This document shows positions 25,339 to 32,783 of a stretch of 64,000 nucleotides of DNA, in pieces. The DNA is from Planktothrix rubescens CCAP 1459/22 (lineage in GTDB: Bacteria > Cyanobacteriota > Cyanobacteriia > Cyanobacteriales > Microcoleaceae), in assembly GCA_904830895.1 (NCBI GenBank), contig LR882958.1, positions 4,111,501 through 4,175,500 of the forward strand. The letters are read 5' to 3'. The notes below the pieces were generated by a model. That model was not told where the DNA came from. It ran no database searches and saw only the letters and a program-made list of their open reading frames with translations. Positions within the stretch are counted from its first letter, which is position 1. Each line of letters starts with the position of its first letter. The position numbers were made by a program, and so were the translations under genes.

Positions 25339-26205
25339 GTGATTTTAAACCCCTTCTTCAACAGTAATCCATCTCCCAACCCAAAGGAGAATCCCCGTTT
25401 CACCGGTTGGTCATTACAGGATCGTGATCCTGAATATATCCGATCCCTGATGCCGTTTTTGGGTTGGTTCTATGACCATTATTTTCAAGTCCAAACCTCC
25501 GGCTGGGAGAATCTCCCGCCCCAAAATAAGATGTTGTTGGTGGGTTCCCATAATGGGGGTTTAGCCGCACCAGATATGTTTATGGGGTTGTACGCTTGGT
25601 GTCGTCAGTTCGGAACTGAAAGATTACTCTATGGACTGATGCACCCGAAAGTCTGGCAGGTGGCCCCAGAAGTCGCGACATCGGCGGTGCGTTGTGGAGC
25701 CGTTATCGCCCATCCCCGCATGGGAATGACAGCATTGCGACAGGATGCGACGGTTTTAGTCTATCCGGGGGGCGGTGAGGATGTATTTCGGCCCCATGCG
25801 TTACGCAATCAAATTCATTTCGCCGGTCGCAAAGGGTTTATTAAGTTAGCCCTGCGGGAGAAAGCCCCAATTGTTCCAGTGATTTCATCGGGTGCCCATG
25901 ATACCCTAATTGTGTTAACAGATATTTATGACTGGGTAAAACAACTCCATCAGTTAGGAATGCCTTGGTTATTAGGTCTTGACCCAGAGGTATTTCCGAT
26001 TTATTTGGGATTACCTTGGGGGTTAGGAATTGGGCCTTTACCGAATTTTCCCCTTCCGGCTAAAATCAGGATTCACATTTGTCCAGCGATTGAGTTTGAA
26101 CGCTATGGACGGGACGCAGCCAATGACCGGGAGTATGTAGATATTTGTTATCAACAAGTGAAAACAGCAATGCAACAGCAACTGGATGATTTAGTCACGC
26201 AGTGA
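25339..26205 (+). CDS. lysophospholipid acyltransferase family protein
   Basis: A 288-residue PlsC-like acyltransferase. The acyl-acceptor motif is SHNGGLAAPD (a variant of H-x4-D) near residue 70. The second conserved block is VLVYPGGGEDVFRP and a third is APIVPVISSGAHDT. It belongs to the cyanobacterial/plastid group with glycerolipid- or phytyl-ester-type members, so the acceptor lipid is uncertain. The start is a GTG at 25339-25341 with GGAGG about 15 bp upstream; no ATG fits. No membrane helix is obvious. Confidence 0.87.
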   Translation: MILNPFFNSNPSPNPKENPRFTGWSLQDRDPEYIRSLMPFLGWFYDHYFQVQTSGWENLPPQNKMLLVGSHNGGLAAPDMFMGLYAWCRQFGTERLLYGLMHPKVWQVAPEVATSAVRCGAVIAHPRMGMTALRQDATVLVYPGGGEDVFRPHALRNQIHFAGRKGFIKLALREKAPIVPVISSGAHDTLIVLTDIYDWVKQLHQLGMPWLLGLDPEVFPIYLGLPWGLGIGPLPNFPLPAKIRIHICPAIEFERYGRDAANDREYVDICYQQVKTAMQQQLDDLVTQ

Positions 26206-26279
26206 AATTCCCTTTCGCAACTATAATTTAGTACAGTTATCAATGATAATTTCTAATTACAGAGGTGAACTGATGACTG

Positions 26280-26307
26280 GTACAGACGTGCCATCGCGCG
26301 TCTCTAC
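26280..26307. repeat. interspersed palindromic repeat at the transposon edge
   Basis: A 28-bp near-palindrome GTACAGACGTGCC / GCGCGTCTCTAC of the same family as 46461 and 57269. Its last three bases overlap the 6-bp direct repeat TACTTA, so the Zur transposon-like unit inserted at its edge. Confidence 0.8.
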
Positions 26308-26310
26308 TTA

Positions 26311-26325
26311 GGGCTTGCTGAAAAA
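26311..26325 (+). repeat. left terminal inverted repeat
   Basis: GGGCTTGCTGAAAAA, perfect partner of 32766-32780 on the other strand. The WD40 gene stop begins 15 bp inside it. Confidence 0.8.
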
Positions 26326-26340
26326 GTAACAGAAAAGTGT

Positions 26341-27423
26341 TCATCGCCTACCAAAACCCTGACCCCGCTCATGAAGTGACCACACGAGTAACTCACCATT
26401 AAGTCCTCCGGCGGCAAGATTATGTCCTTGGGGATGCCAGGTGAGGCAGGAGAAGCCATTGGGCGCTCCTTTTAGAGATTGAATCAGGCGAGTCCCTCGA
26501 TGCCAAAGGGCAACCCAACCATCTTCTGCTGCTGATGCCAGTAAAAGTGAGTTAGGCTGAAAGGCGATCGCCTGTACTGTCGAAGAATGATTCCCTAACA
26601 TCTGGCTTGCCCAACCTATCTGCTCATCTTGATCGCGTTCCCATACTACGACAGCAGATCCACTAGAGGAGGCTAACATTGGCACGCCAATGCTAGTGGG
26701 CATTTGTGACCATGCTAGTTGCCGTACTTTACCAGGAAAGCCACGCATAACCCAGGGATAGGGATTATCCAACTCTCTGACCGCGAGCGTGTTATCTAAA
26801 TTGCCTGCTGCGATGAATTTATTATTAGGCGACCAAGCGATCGCCACTGTCGCAGAGGGAATTTCTAACACCTCTGGGTCTTCGTCCCAGTCAGTCGCAT
26901 CCCAGATTCTAGCTCCTTGATAGCCACTCAGTGCGAGATACTTGCCATCGCTGCGCCAGTCTAGATCTAGCACTGTTGAGGATTCAAAGTTGAGCGTTGT
27001 TACCACTTCACAGGTGTCTGCATCCCAGATTTGAACGTATTTGCCTAAACTAAAAGCAAGTTGATGAGTTATTTGACTCCAGCAGAGGCACTCAACCCAA
27101 ACAGATTTGTTTTTTAGGGTAGTGATTAGTTCTGGTACCTCTGACTGAAGCGACCAGATTTTAACCTGTCCATCCTGCCCTCCAATTGCCAGAAATTGCC
27201 CATCGTGCGAGAACGCCAAGCAGTCTACAGATTGCCCAGTTTCACCTTGTAGAGAAGTTGCCCCAAAGGTTGGGGCTGCAAATAACGATACTTCGCCGGC
27301 CGCAGAACTAGCCGCCAGATTGCTACGATCAGGCGACCACGCGATCGCCGTGACATAATCTGACAAGCCACCTCGCCAGGTTTCTTTGAATTCTAGTTTT
27401 GTTTTTGTTTTCATATCAGGCAC
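26341..27423 (-). CDS. WD40 repeat protein linked to the zinc regulon
   Basis: A 360-residue protein made of about seven WD40 blades, for example SVDCLAFSHDGQFLAIGGQD, then GQVKIWSL, and TVQAIAFQPNSLLLASAAED, then GWVALWHRG. It should form a propeller for protein-protein contact and has no enzymatic domain. Its start overlaps the end of the COG0523 GTPase gene (by 13 bp from this ATG, or 4 bp from an ATG at 27414), so the two are translated as a pair. The zinc context suggests it helps a zinc chaperone or its client; that is inferred. It is the last gene of the transposon-like unit. Confidence 0.9.
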   Translation of the reverse strand: MPDMKTKTKLEFKETWRGGLSDYVTAIAWSPDRSNLAASSAAGEVSLFAAPTFGATSLQGETGQSVDCLAFSHDGQFLAIGGQDGQVKIWSLQSEVPELITTLKNKSVWVECLCWSQITHQLAFSLGKYVQIWDADTCEVVTTLNFESSTVLDLDWRSDGKYLALSGYQGARIWDATDWDEDPEVLEIPSATVAIAWSPNNKFIAAGNLDNTLAVRELDNPYPWVMRGFPGKVRQLAWSQMPTSIGVPMLASSSGSAVVVWERDQDEQIGWASQMLGNHSSTVQAIAFQPNSLLLASAAEDGWVALWHRGTRLIQSLKGAPNGFSCLTWHPQGHNLAAGGLNGELLVWSLHERGQGFGRR

Positions 27424-28382
27424 GCTTTAAACCCTGCTTTTAGCTGTGCTTCATCTAAATTGCGACCAATAAAAACCAATTCGTTTTTGCGGGTTTCATT
27501 TGGCTTCCAGGGGCGATCCGGTCTGCCATCAAACAGCATATGCACACCCTGAAATACAAAGCGGTTATTCTCACCCTCAATGTTGAGAATGCCCTTCATA
27601 CGGAAGATATCGGCTCCTTGATTCCTCAGTATTTCTTCAATCCAGTTATTGATCTTATTGAAATTCAGCACCCCAGAAGAGGCGATCGCCACTGACCCCA
27701 CAGTTTGATCGTGTTCGTGGGCATCTTCACCTAAGAAATTGGGGTCAATCTCCAGGGCGCGGCTTAAATCAAAAGCTCTCACCCCCAGAATGCTGTCCAT
27801 CTCTACCTGAGCATCTTGTGTGCGGTAAATCTTTGCCATTGCATTCATTGAGCGGATGCGCTGTTCTAACGCCTCCAGTTCTTCAGGTGTAACCAGATCC
27901 TGTTTGTTGAGCAAAATCACATCCGCAAAGGCAAGTTGCTCAATGGCTTCATCCGCATCCCAGTGTTGGTGAATGTGTTTAGCATCTACGACTGTGACTA
28001 CAGCATCCAGGCTAGTTTGCGATCGCACATCTTCATCCATAAAGAAAGTTTGGATCACAGGTGCGGGGTCTGCTAGTCCGGTGGTTTCAATCACCAAATG
28101 GTCGAACTTGTTGCGCCGCTTCATCAGGTTGCTAATGATGCGGATTAAGTCACCGCGCACCGTACAGCAAATGCAGCCGTTATTCATTTCAAAAATTTCT
28201 TCGTCAGCATCAATCACCAACTGATTGTCGATGCCCACTTCCCCATACTCATTGACGATCACCGCAACCTTTTTGCCATGCTCATAAGTAAGGATGCGAT
28301 TGAGGAGTGTTGTTTTCCCTGCCCCCAGATAGCCAGTCAGGACAGTCACAGGGATGGAACTTGGGATATCGGCAGCAACCAT
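27411..28382 (-). CDS. COG0523 (CobW-type) GTPase, putative zinc metallochaperone
   Basis: A 323-residue G3E-family GTPase: Walker A LTGYLGAGKTTLLNRIL (about residues 14-30), the metal-binding CxCC motif in NNGCICCTVRGDL, VIETTGLADPAPV, and the base-specificity motif LLNKQDL. A CobW C-terminal domain follows (FRMKGILNIEGENNRFVFQG). Zur-controlled members are thought to deliver zinc to clients under zinc limitation. A Zur/Fur-type box lies about 20 bp upstream (28403-28420), and the znu operon is adjacent, so zinc is far more likely than cobalt. Confidence 0.95.
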   Translation of the reverse strand: MVAADIPSSIPVTVLTGYLGAGKTTLLNRILTYEHGKKVAVIVNEYGEVGIDNQLVIDADEEIFEMNNGCICCTVRGDLIRIISNLMKRRNKFDHLVIETTGLADPAPVIQTFFMDEDVRSQTSLDAVVTVVDAKHIHQHWDADEAIEQLAFADVILLNKQDLVTPEELEALEQRIRSMNAMAKIYRTQDAQVEMDSILGVRAFDLSRALEIDPNFLGEDAHEHDQTVGSVAIASSGVLNFNKINNWIEEILRNQGADIFRMKGILNIEGENNRFVFQGVHMLFDGRPDRPWKPNETRKNELVFIGRNLDEAQLKAGFKACLI

Positions 28383-28402
28383 ACGCCATACCTCTACTTG
28401 TA

Positions 28403-28420
28403 AGAATAATAATCATTCTC
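28403..28420. promoter_or_regulatory. Zur/Fur-type operator upstream of the COG0523 gene
   Basis: AGAATAATAATCATTCT, a palindrome that differs from the znuA box core (GAATGATAATCATTC) at one base. It lies 21 bp before the GTPase start codon. Confidence 0.7.
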
Positions 28421-28527
28421 AATTATATACGGAAAAGCAAGATGTGAGGAATTTGATCAAGGCTGCTCTTGAAGACCCCATGCAGCAACTTTGTGTAGAG
28501 ACGTTGTTGAGACATAAATATCTAAAT

Positions 28528-29367
28528 TCAGTGAGCCAGTGAATTAAAACGAGGTAAAGTCATGGCAACTATAAAAATAGTTAATTGTGTTGTCACAATA
28601 CTGGGGCCAGATGGCAAATTAAACCAGGCTGAAACCACCATTCCCAATACAGCACTCACTGCTCCTATTGCTGCTGATAGCAATACATAACTTGTAAATG
28701 TGCGACTTAGTAGCCGTGCAGCACAAGCTGGAATTACTACAAACGCACTGACTAGCAATACACCGATCGCCTTAATCGAGATTCCGACTACTAGCGATAA
28801 CAACACAATAAATACTGTGCGATGAGTTGATACTGGAATTCCACGAGCGATCGCTAAGGGTTCATGCAAAGTCAGTAACATTTGTGTTCGCAACGTCAAT
28901 CCAAGCAACACAATGCAGATGATTAACAATACTGCACTAAAAACTAAATCTAGCTCTTGAACGGCTAAAATATCACCAAACAAAAGATTATTTAGTCCAC
29001 CTTTGTATTGTCCGACAAAGCTGAGGGTAATGATGGCGATCGCTAATGATGATGAATAGATAATATTGAGCAACGCATCTGTCCATAGACGAGTGCGTTC
29101 TAGCAGGTAAGACACCGCTAAGGCAAAAATCACAGAAAATGGCAGTAGAACCACAGAGGAATTGAGTCCTAATAAAAATCCGATGCTGATGCCTAACAAG
29201 GCAGAATGTCCTAGTGCATCACTGAAGAAAGATAACTGTCGTAAAATCGTAAAACTTCCTAAAAGCCCACCCATTATCCCTGTAAGAATGCCGCCGATAA
29301 ATGCCCGTTGCATAAAAGGCAGTTGAAACAGTTCAATGACGCGAGTGATTTCTGATGGGAAAGACAT
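28528..29367 (-). CDS. znuB: zinc ABC transporter permease
   Basis: A 279-residue ABC-3 family permease with about eight hydrophobic helices. Family segments: GGILTGIMGGLLGSFTILRQLSFFSDALGHSALLGISIG near the N-terminus (LSFFSDALGHSALLG is characteristic) and IKAIGVLLVSAFVVIPACAA further on. It is the membrane channel for zinc (possibly manganese) uptake. It starts 12 bp after znuC ends, in an operon with znuA and znuC. The zinc preference is taken from the Zur-type box and the COG0523 neighbour. Name given with moderate certainty. Confidence 0.9.
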   Translation of the reverse strand: MSFPSEITRVIELFQLPFMQRAFIGGILTGIMGGLLGSFTILRQLSFFSDALGHSALLGISIGFLLGLNSSVVLLPFSVIFALAVSYLLERTRLWTDALLNIIYSSSLAIAIITLSFVGQYKGGLNNLLFGDILAVQELDLVFSAVLLIICIVLLGLTLRTQMLLTLHEPLAIARGIPVSTHRTVFIVLLSLVVGISIKAIGVLLVSAFVVIPACAARLLSRTFTSYVLLSAAIGAVSAVLGMVVSAWFNLPSGPSIVTTQLTIFIVAMTLPRFNSLAH

Positions 29368-29379
29368 GGAGATGGCAAA

Positions 29380-30144
29380 TTAATGATGATGTTTATATCG
29401 AACAAATTCTGTTCCGTAGGCAGCAGAAAGATTGTCAGGAGACAGAGCCACACCTGGAGTTCCCTGACACAGCAATGTACGATTTAGACAGAGGACGCGA
29501 TCGCACTGTCGTCGCACCATATCCAAGTCGTGAGAAATTTGCAAAATAGCCCAACCTTGCTCCTGCTTGAGTTGATACAGCAGTAGATAAAACTCTGATT
29601 CTCCGCGCACATCTAAGCCAGCAGAGGCTTCATCAAGAATTAACAATCGGCGCGGGTGAACGAGGCAGTATGCCAGTAAAACTCGCTTCATTTCACCGCC
29701 GGAAAGTCCACTAATTAATTGATCTCCCAGGTGTGCCGCCTCAACCCTTGCTAATGCCTCTCGCACAGCATAGCGGCGTTTTCTGTGGTTTGCCCAAGGT
29801 AATTGAAACCTCAAAGAGTCCCACCCCAAACCTACCAGTTCTTCTACCGTTATAGGAATGCGGCGATCGAACAGAAAGTTTTGGGGCAGATAAGCGATTT
29901 GTTGACGGATGCTGGGTGGCAGAAACCCTTTGGGACTTAGGGGTTGCCCTAGTATAAATACATTACCTGCTTGTCGAGGTAAAATTCCCAGAATGGCTTG
30001 CACCAGCGTAGTTTTGCCCGCGCCATTAGGCCCGACAAGCGCAGTGTCTATACCTGCTGACAAAGAAAACGATACATTCTCCACTGCTGCGGTTGTTTCC
30101 CGATAAACAGTCAGGCGTTCAACTGCAAGTACAATTTCTTTCAT
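29380..30144 (-). CDS. znuC: zinc ABC transporter ATP-binding protein
   Basis: A 254-residue ABC ATPase: Walker A ALVGPNGAGKTTLVQAILG, Q-loop IAYLPQNFLFDRRIPITVEE, signature QLISGLSGGEMKRVLLAYCL, Walker B RRLLILDEASAGLDV, H-loop ILQISHDLDMVRRQ. It ends in a histidine-containing YKHHH tail. It lies 9 bp after znuA and is typical of ABC importers for zinc or manganese. Good AGGAGG ribosome-binding site before the ATG (30142-30144). Substrate inferred from the operon. Confidence 0.93.
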   Translation of the reverse strand: MKEIVLAVERLTVYRETTAAVENVSFSLSAGIDTALVGPNGAGKTTLVQAILGILPRQAGNVFILGQPLSPKGFLPPSIRQQIAYLPQNFLFDRRIPITVEELVGLGWDSLRFQLPWANHRKRRYAVREALARVEAAHLGDQLISGLSGGEMKRVLLAYCLVHPRRLLILDEASAGLDVRGESEFYLLLYQLKQEQGWAILQISHDLDMVRRQCDRVLCLNRTLLCQGTPGVALSPDNLSAAYGTEFVRYKHHH

Positions 30145-30153
30145 GTAAACCTC

Positions 30154-31284
30154 CTAAAACCTTACCCAAACTTGCTGTGGCACAACCGCAACAGGCTGTA
30201 GTGTCTGTATGGGCACGAAGGATTGAGTTGATTGTCCAGTGAACGCCGTCACCAGAGTTTTGACATTTTTCCGCATTGTGGTGATGTAATAATCGGGTTG
30301 CAACGCCTCGTTTCCCCCAGTTTCCATCGGGTCAAACGTGCTAACCCGCACATTCAAATCTTTTGCCAATCCTGCAAAGGCATCTTTTCCACTCTGGGGT
30401 TCCGTCAGCAAGGTTTTTAAATTGCTCGCCTTGACGGTATCCATGACCCGTTTTACGTCATTGGGAGATGGGTTTCCTTCTGGCAGATCAACCAGAAATT
30501 TGGCTTTTAAGTTGTAGCTGGCAGCAAAGTATGGCGCAAAGTCGTGGTAGGCAACAAATGTCTTACCTGCAAAGGGTTGCAGCATTTTAGTGGTTTCCCC
30601 ATCTAAGTCTCGCAAGCGCTGAATATAAGCGGTGGCATTAGCAGTATAAATCTCTTTCCCACTAGAATCGGCTGCAATTAGCCCATCTCGAATGTTTTCT
30701 ACCTGTTGAATTGCCCGTTTCGGATCGATCCAGATATGAGGGTTGAATTCTCCATGAGTATGTTTGGCTTCTTCCTGCTTCTCGCCTGATTCATGTCCAT
30801 GATCGTGTCCCTCAATAGTTTCAGTGGCGATCGTCTGTACTCCTTGGCTGGAATCAATCACTTTCAAGTTGGCATTTTCAGCGTTCTTAATCAGGTTGTC
30901 TAAAAATTCCTCCATCCCTAGACCGTTTTGAACTAAAACATCGGCTTTAGCCAGTTTCTGTACATCTTCTGGCTTTGCCTGATAGTCATGGGGACCTACA
31001 TTTGTCGGTAGTAGTTGAATAACTTGTGCGCGATCGCCCGCTACTGCTTTGGTAAATTGTGTGATGGGCAAGAAGGTTGTTACCACCTGCAACTCATCTG
31101 CTGTTGCTGCCGTTTGAGAAGCATTGGAATTATTTGAGGGGGCATTAGCTGTACAACTTCCTAAACCGAGTGCGATCGCCGACACGACTACAACGGATAA
31201 TTGACGAACAATTTTACTAGGCTGACTGGATGACACAGCCTTAGCAGTTGGATTTTCCAATATAGGAGATTCAGGTGCTAACAT
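30154..31284 (-). CDS. znuA: zinc ABC transporter substrate-binding lipoprotein
   Basis: A 376-residue cluster A-I solute-binding protein. A lipoprotein signal (LSVVVVSAIALGLGSCTA, lipobox LGSC) is followed by QVVTTFLPITQFTKAVAGD. The middle has the histidine-rich loop EGHDHGHESGEKQEEAKHTH typical of ZnuA, then FNPHIWIDPKRA and KTFVAYHDFAPYFA (metal-ligand histidines). The ATG at 31282-31284 leaves about 28 residues before the hydrophobic core and lacks a ribosome-binding site, and a Zur-type box ends only 10 bp away. The true start may be downstream (for example the GTG at codon 17). It delivers Zn2+ to ZnuB. Confidence 0.93.
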   Translation of the reverse strand: MLAPESPILENPTAKAVSSSQPSKIVRQLSVVVVSAIALGLGSCTANAPSNNSNASQTAATADELQVVTTFLPITQFTKAVAGDRAQVIQLLPTNVGPHDYQAKPEDVQKLAKADVLVQNGLGMEEFLDNLIKNAENANLKVIDSSQGVQTIATETIEGHDHGHESGEKQEEAKHTHGEFNPHIWIDPKRAIQQVENIRDGLIAADSSGKEIYTANATAYIQRLRDLDGETTKMLQPFAGKTFVAYHDFAPYFAASYNLKAKFLVDLPEGNPSPNDVKRVMDTVKASNLKTLLTEPQSGKDAFAGLAKDLNVRVSTFDPMETGGNEALQPDYYITTMRKNVKTLVTAFTGQSTQSFVPIQTLQPVAVVPQQVWVRF

Positions 31285-31293
31285 AAAATAAAA

Positions 31294-31314
31294 TGAGAAT
31301 GATTATCATTCGTT
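31294..31314. promoter_or_regulatory. Zur/Fur-type operator between znuA and the flavoprotein gene
   Basis: A perfect palindrome GAATGATTATCATTC (31297-31311) within a longer AT-rich dyad. It lies in the 48 bp between two divergent genes, so it could control both. The pattern fits Zur, or Fur-like repressors. Confidence 0.85.
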
Positions 31315-31332
31315 TATTTTATAACACAAGCT

Positions 31333-32571
31333 GTGAAAAATGATTCTCTACCAGAATTCATAGACATTGCGATTGTGGGAGCGGGTCCTCATGCCCTAGC
31401 ACTGGTAGCCCACTTACTGCAAAAGAAAAAGTCGATGCGAGGACGTTTCCTAGTTTTCGACCCCAGTGGCACTTGGATGAGTCAATGGAATCATCAGTTT
31501 GCCGCCTTAGAAATTCCTCATCTCAGGTCGCCTGCGGTACACCAGCCCGATCCCGATCCTCATGCACTTCGCACCTTTGCGGCCTCCCGCCCTAACGAAT
31601 TATTTCCGCCCTACGATTTGCCCGGAACTCGGTTGTTTCAAAATTTTTGTCAGGAAGTGATTCGTCGTTCTGCGTTACAGAGTTGTGTGTATTCGGCTGC
31701 TGTTGTGCGGGTGGAACCGTTAAACAATCATCGTCGTCCCCGATTTTGTCTAGAATTATCCAATGGTCAAACAATTGTCGCCCGTAGAGTTGTTATAGCT
31801 AACGGGGGTGGAAAACCTCATATCCCAGATTGGGTCGGGAAAATTCCCCAGAATTACCCACCTGAGCGCCTGCTGCATTCTCATGCTATTGACTTAAGAA
31901 ACTTAACACTTGAGGGTGAAAAAGTTCTGATTATTGGAGGTGGGTTAACCAGTGGACATTTAGCAGTTGGTGCGATTCAACGAGGCGCACAGGTTTTACT
32001 CATGTCACGACGAACCATATACGAGAAGTTGTTTGATGCTGACCCAGGTTGGCTTGGCCCTAAATACCTCAAAAATTTCTGGGCAGAACCAAATTTACAG
32101 ATTCGCTATTCTATGATTCAGCAAGCACGCAATGGTGGCTCGATGACTCCTGCTATGCTGACTCAACTACGGCGTTTAGAACGTGATCGGCGTGTTGTGT
32201 TTTATGAGCAGTGTCAGGTGTCTAAAGCCCAATGGAATGGTGATAGCTGGCAGATTTTTTGTGATCATCCAGCTATACATGAGTGCATTCACCATCAGAA
32301 TATCGATCGCATTTGGTTAGCGACCGGAAACCAAATAGATGCGACAAACCATCCCTTGCTTAAAAATGTTCTAGATATTTATCCCACCGAGATTGTGAAC
32401 GGATTACCTGTTGTGGATGAATACCTGCGCTGGCCTTGTTGTGAGCTATTTGTTATGGGTGGTTTAGCCGCATTGCGGGTGGGACCAACGGCACGAAATC
32501 TATCAGGTGCAAGGATGGCGAGCGATCGTATTGTTCGAGCACTGACAAAATCCAGTATTTCACGGGTATAA
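31333..32571 (+). CDS. FAD/NAD(P)-binding protein, lysine/ornithine N-monooxygenase-like
   Basis: A 412-residue flavoprotein. The FAD-binding motif VGAGPHALALVAHLL lies near the N-terminus. The NAD(P)-binding motif VLIIGGGLTSGHLAVGAI lies near residue 200. A C-terminal LFVMGGLAALRVGPTARN segment completes a SidA/IucD-like two-dinucleotide-domain fold. Such enzymes hydroxylate amines in siderophore-like metal chelators, but this one is unlike known siderophore enzymes in length and lacks biosynthetic neighbours. Divergent from znuA across a Zur-type box, so it may belong to zinc starvation. The start is a GTG at 31333. Function uncertain. Confidence 0.82.
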   Translation: MKNDSLPEFIDIAIVGAGPHALALVAHLLQKKKSMRGRFLVFDPSGTWMSQWNHQFAALEIPHLRSPAVHQPDPDPHALRTFAASRPNELFPPYDLPGTRLFQNFCQEVIRRSALQSCVYSAAVVRVEPLNNHRRPRFCLELSNGQTIVARRVVIANGGGKPHIPDWVGKIPQNYPPERLLHSHAIDLRNLTLEGEKVLIIGGGLTSGHLAVGAIQRGAQVLLMSRRTIYEKLFDADPGWLGPKYLKNFWAEPNLQIRYSMIQQARNGGSMTPAMLTQLRRLERDRRVVFYEQCQVSKAQWNGDSWQIFCDHPAIHECIHHQNIDRIWLATGNQIDATNHPLLKNVLDIYPTEIVNGLPVVDEYLRWPCCELFVMGGLAALRVGPTARNLSGARMASDRIVRALTKSSISRV

Positions 32572-32588
32572 TTTTGTCAGCATCAGGG

Positions 32589-32672
32589 TCACTGCTCGAT
32601 CTGCTCATAAAGTTTACTCATAATCTCAGTGAGCAGGTCGATATATTCAACGGTAACAACATTTTTACCGAC
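32589..32672 (-). pseudogene. possible transposase remnant near the right transposon end
   Basis: On the minus strand an open stretch of 27 codons (VGKNVVTVEYIDLLTEIM, then SKLYEQIEQ, then TGA) lies between stops, about 95 bp inside the right inverted repeat. Coding-like, but without a start. It could be a scrap of the lost transposase or of a passenger gene. Confidence 0.3.
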
Positions 32673-32765
32673 TCATGCAAGGTTTTTGCCCTATTTTACA
32701 ACCATCCCTTACACCTGATTCATTTTTTCTTGTCTTCTCCTCCCGTCTGTTCTGGCTTTTCGCCT

Positions 32766-32780
32766 TTTTTCAGCAAGCCC
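32766..32780 (-). repeat. right terminal inverted repeat
   Basis: TTTTTCAGCAAGCCC, reverse complement of 26311-26325. It is followed directly by TACTTA (32781-32786), which contains the stop codon of the sensor kinase gene. Confidence 0.8.
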
Positions 32781-32783
32781 TAC

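Noticed and set aside
28354-28542. 62-residue plus-strand ORF across the COG0523 start
   Set aside because: Overlaps a secure gene and a Zur-type box; the tail (LIKAALEDPMQQLCVETLLR) looks coding-like but has no own start or partner.
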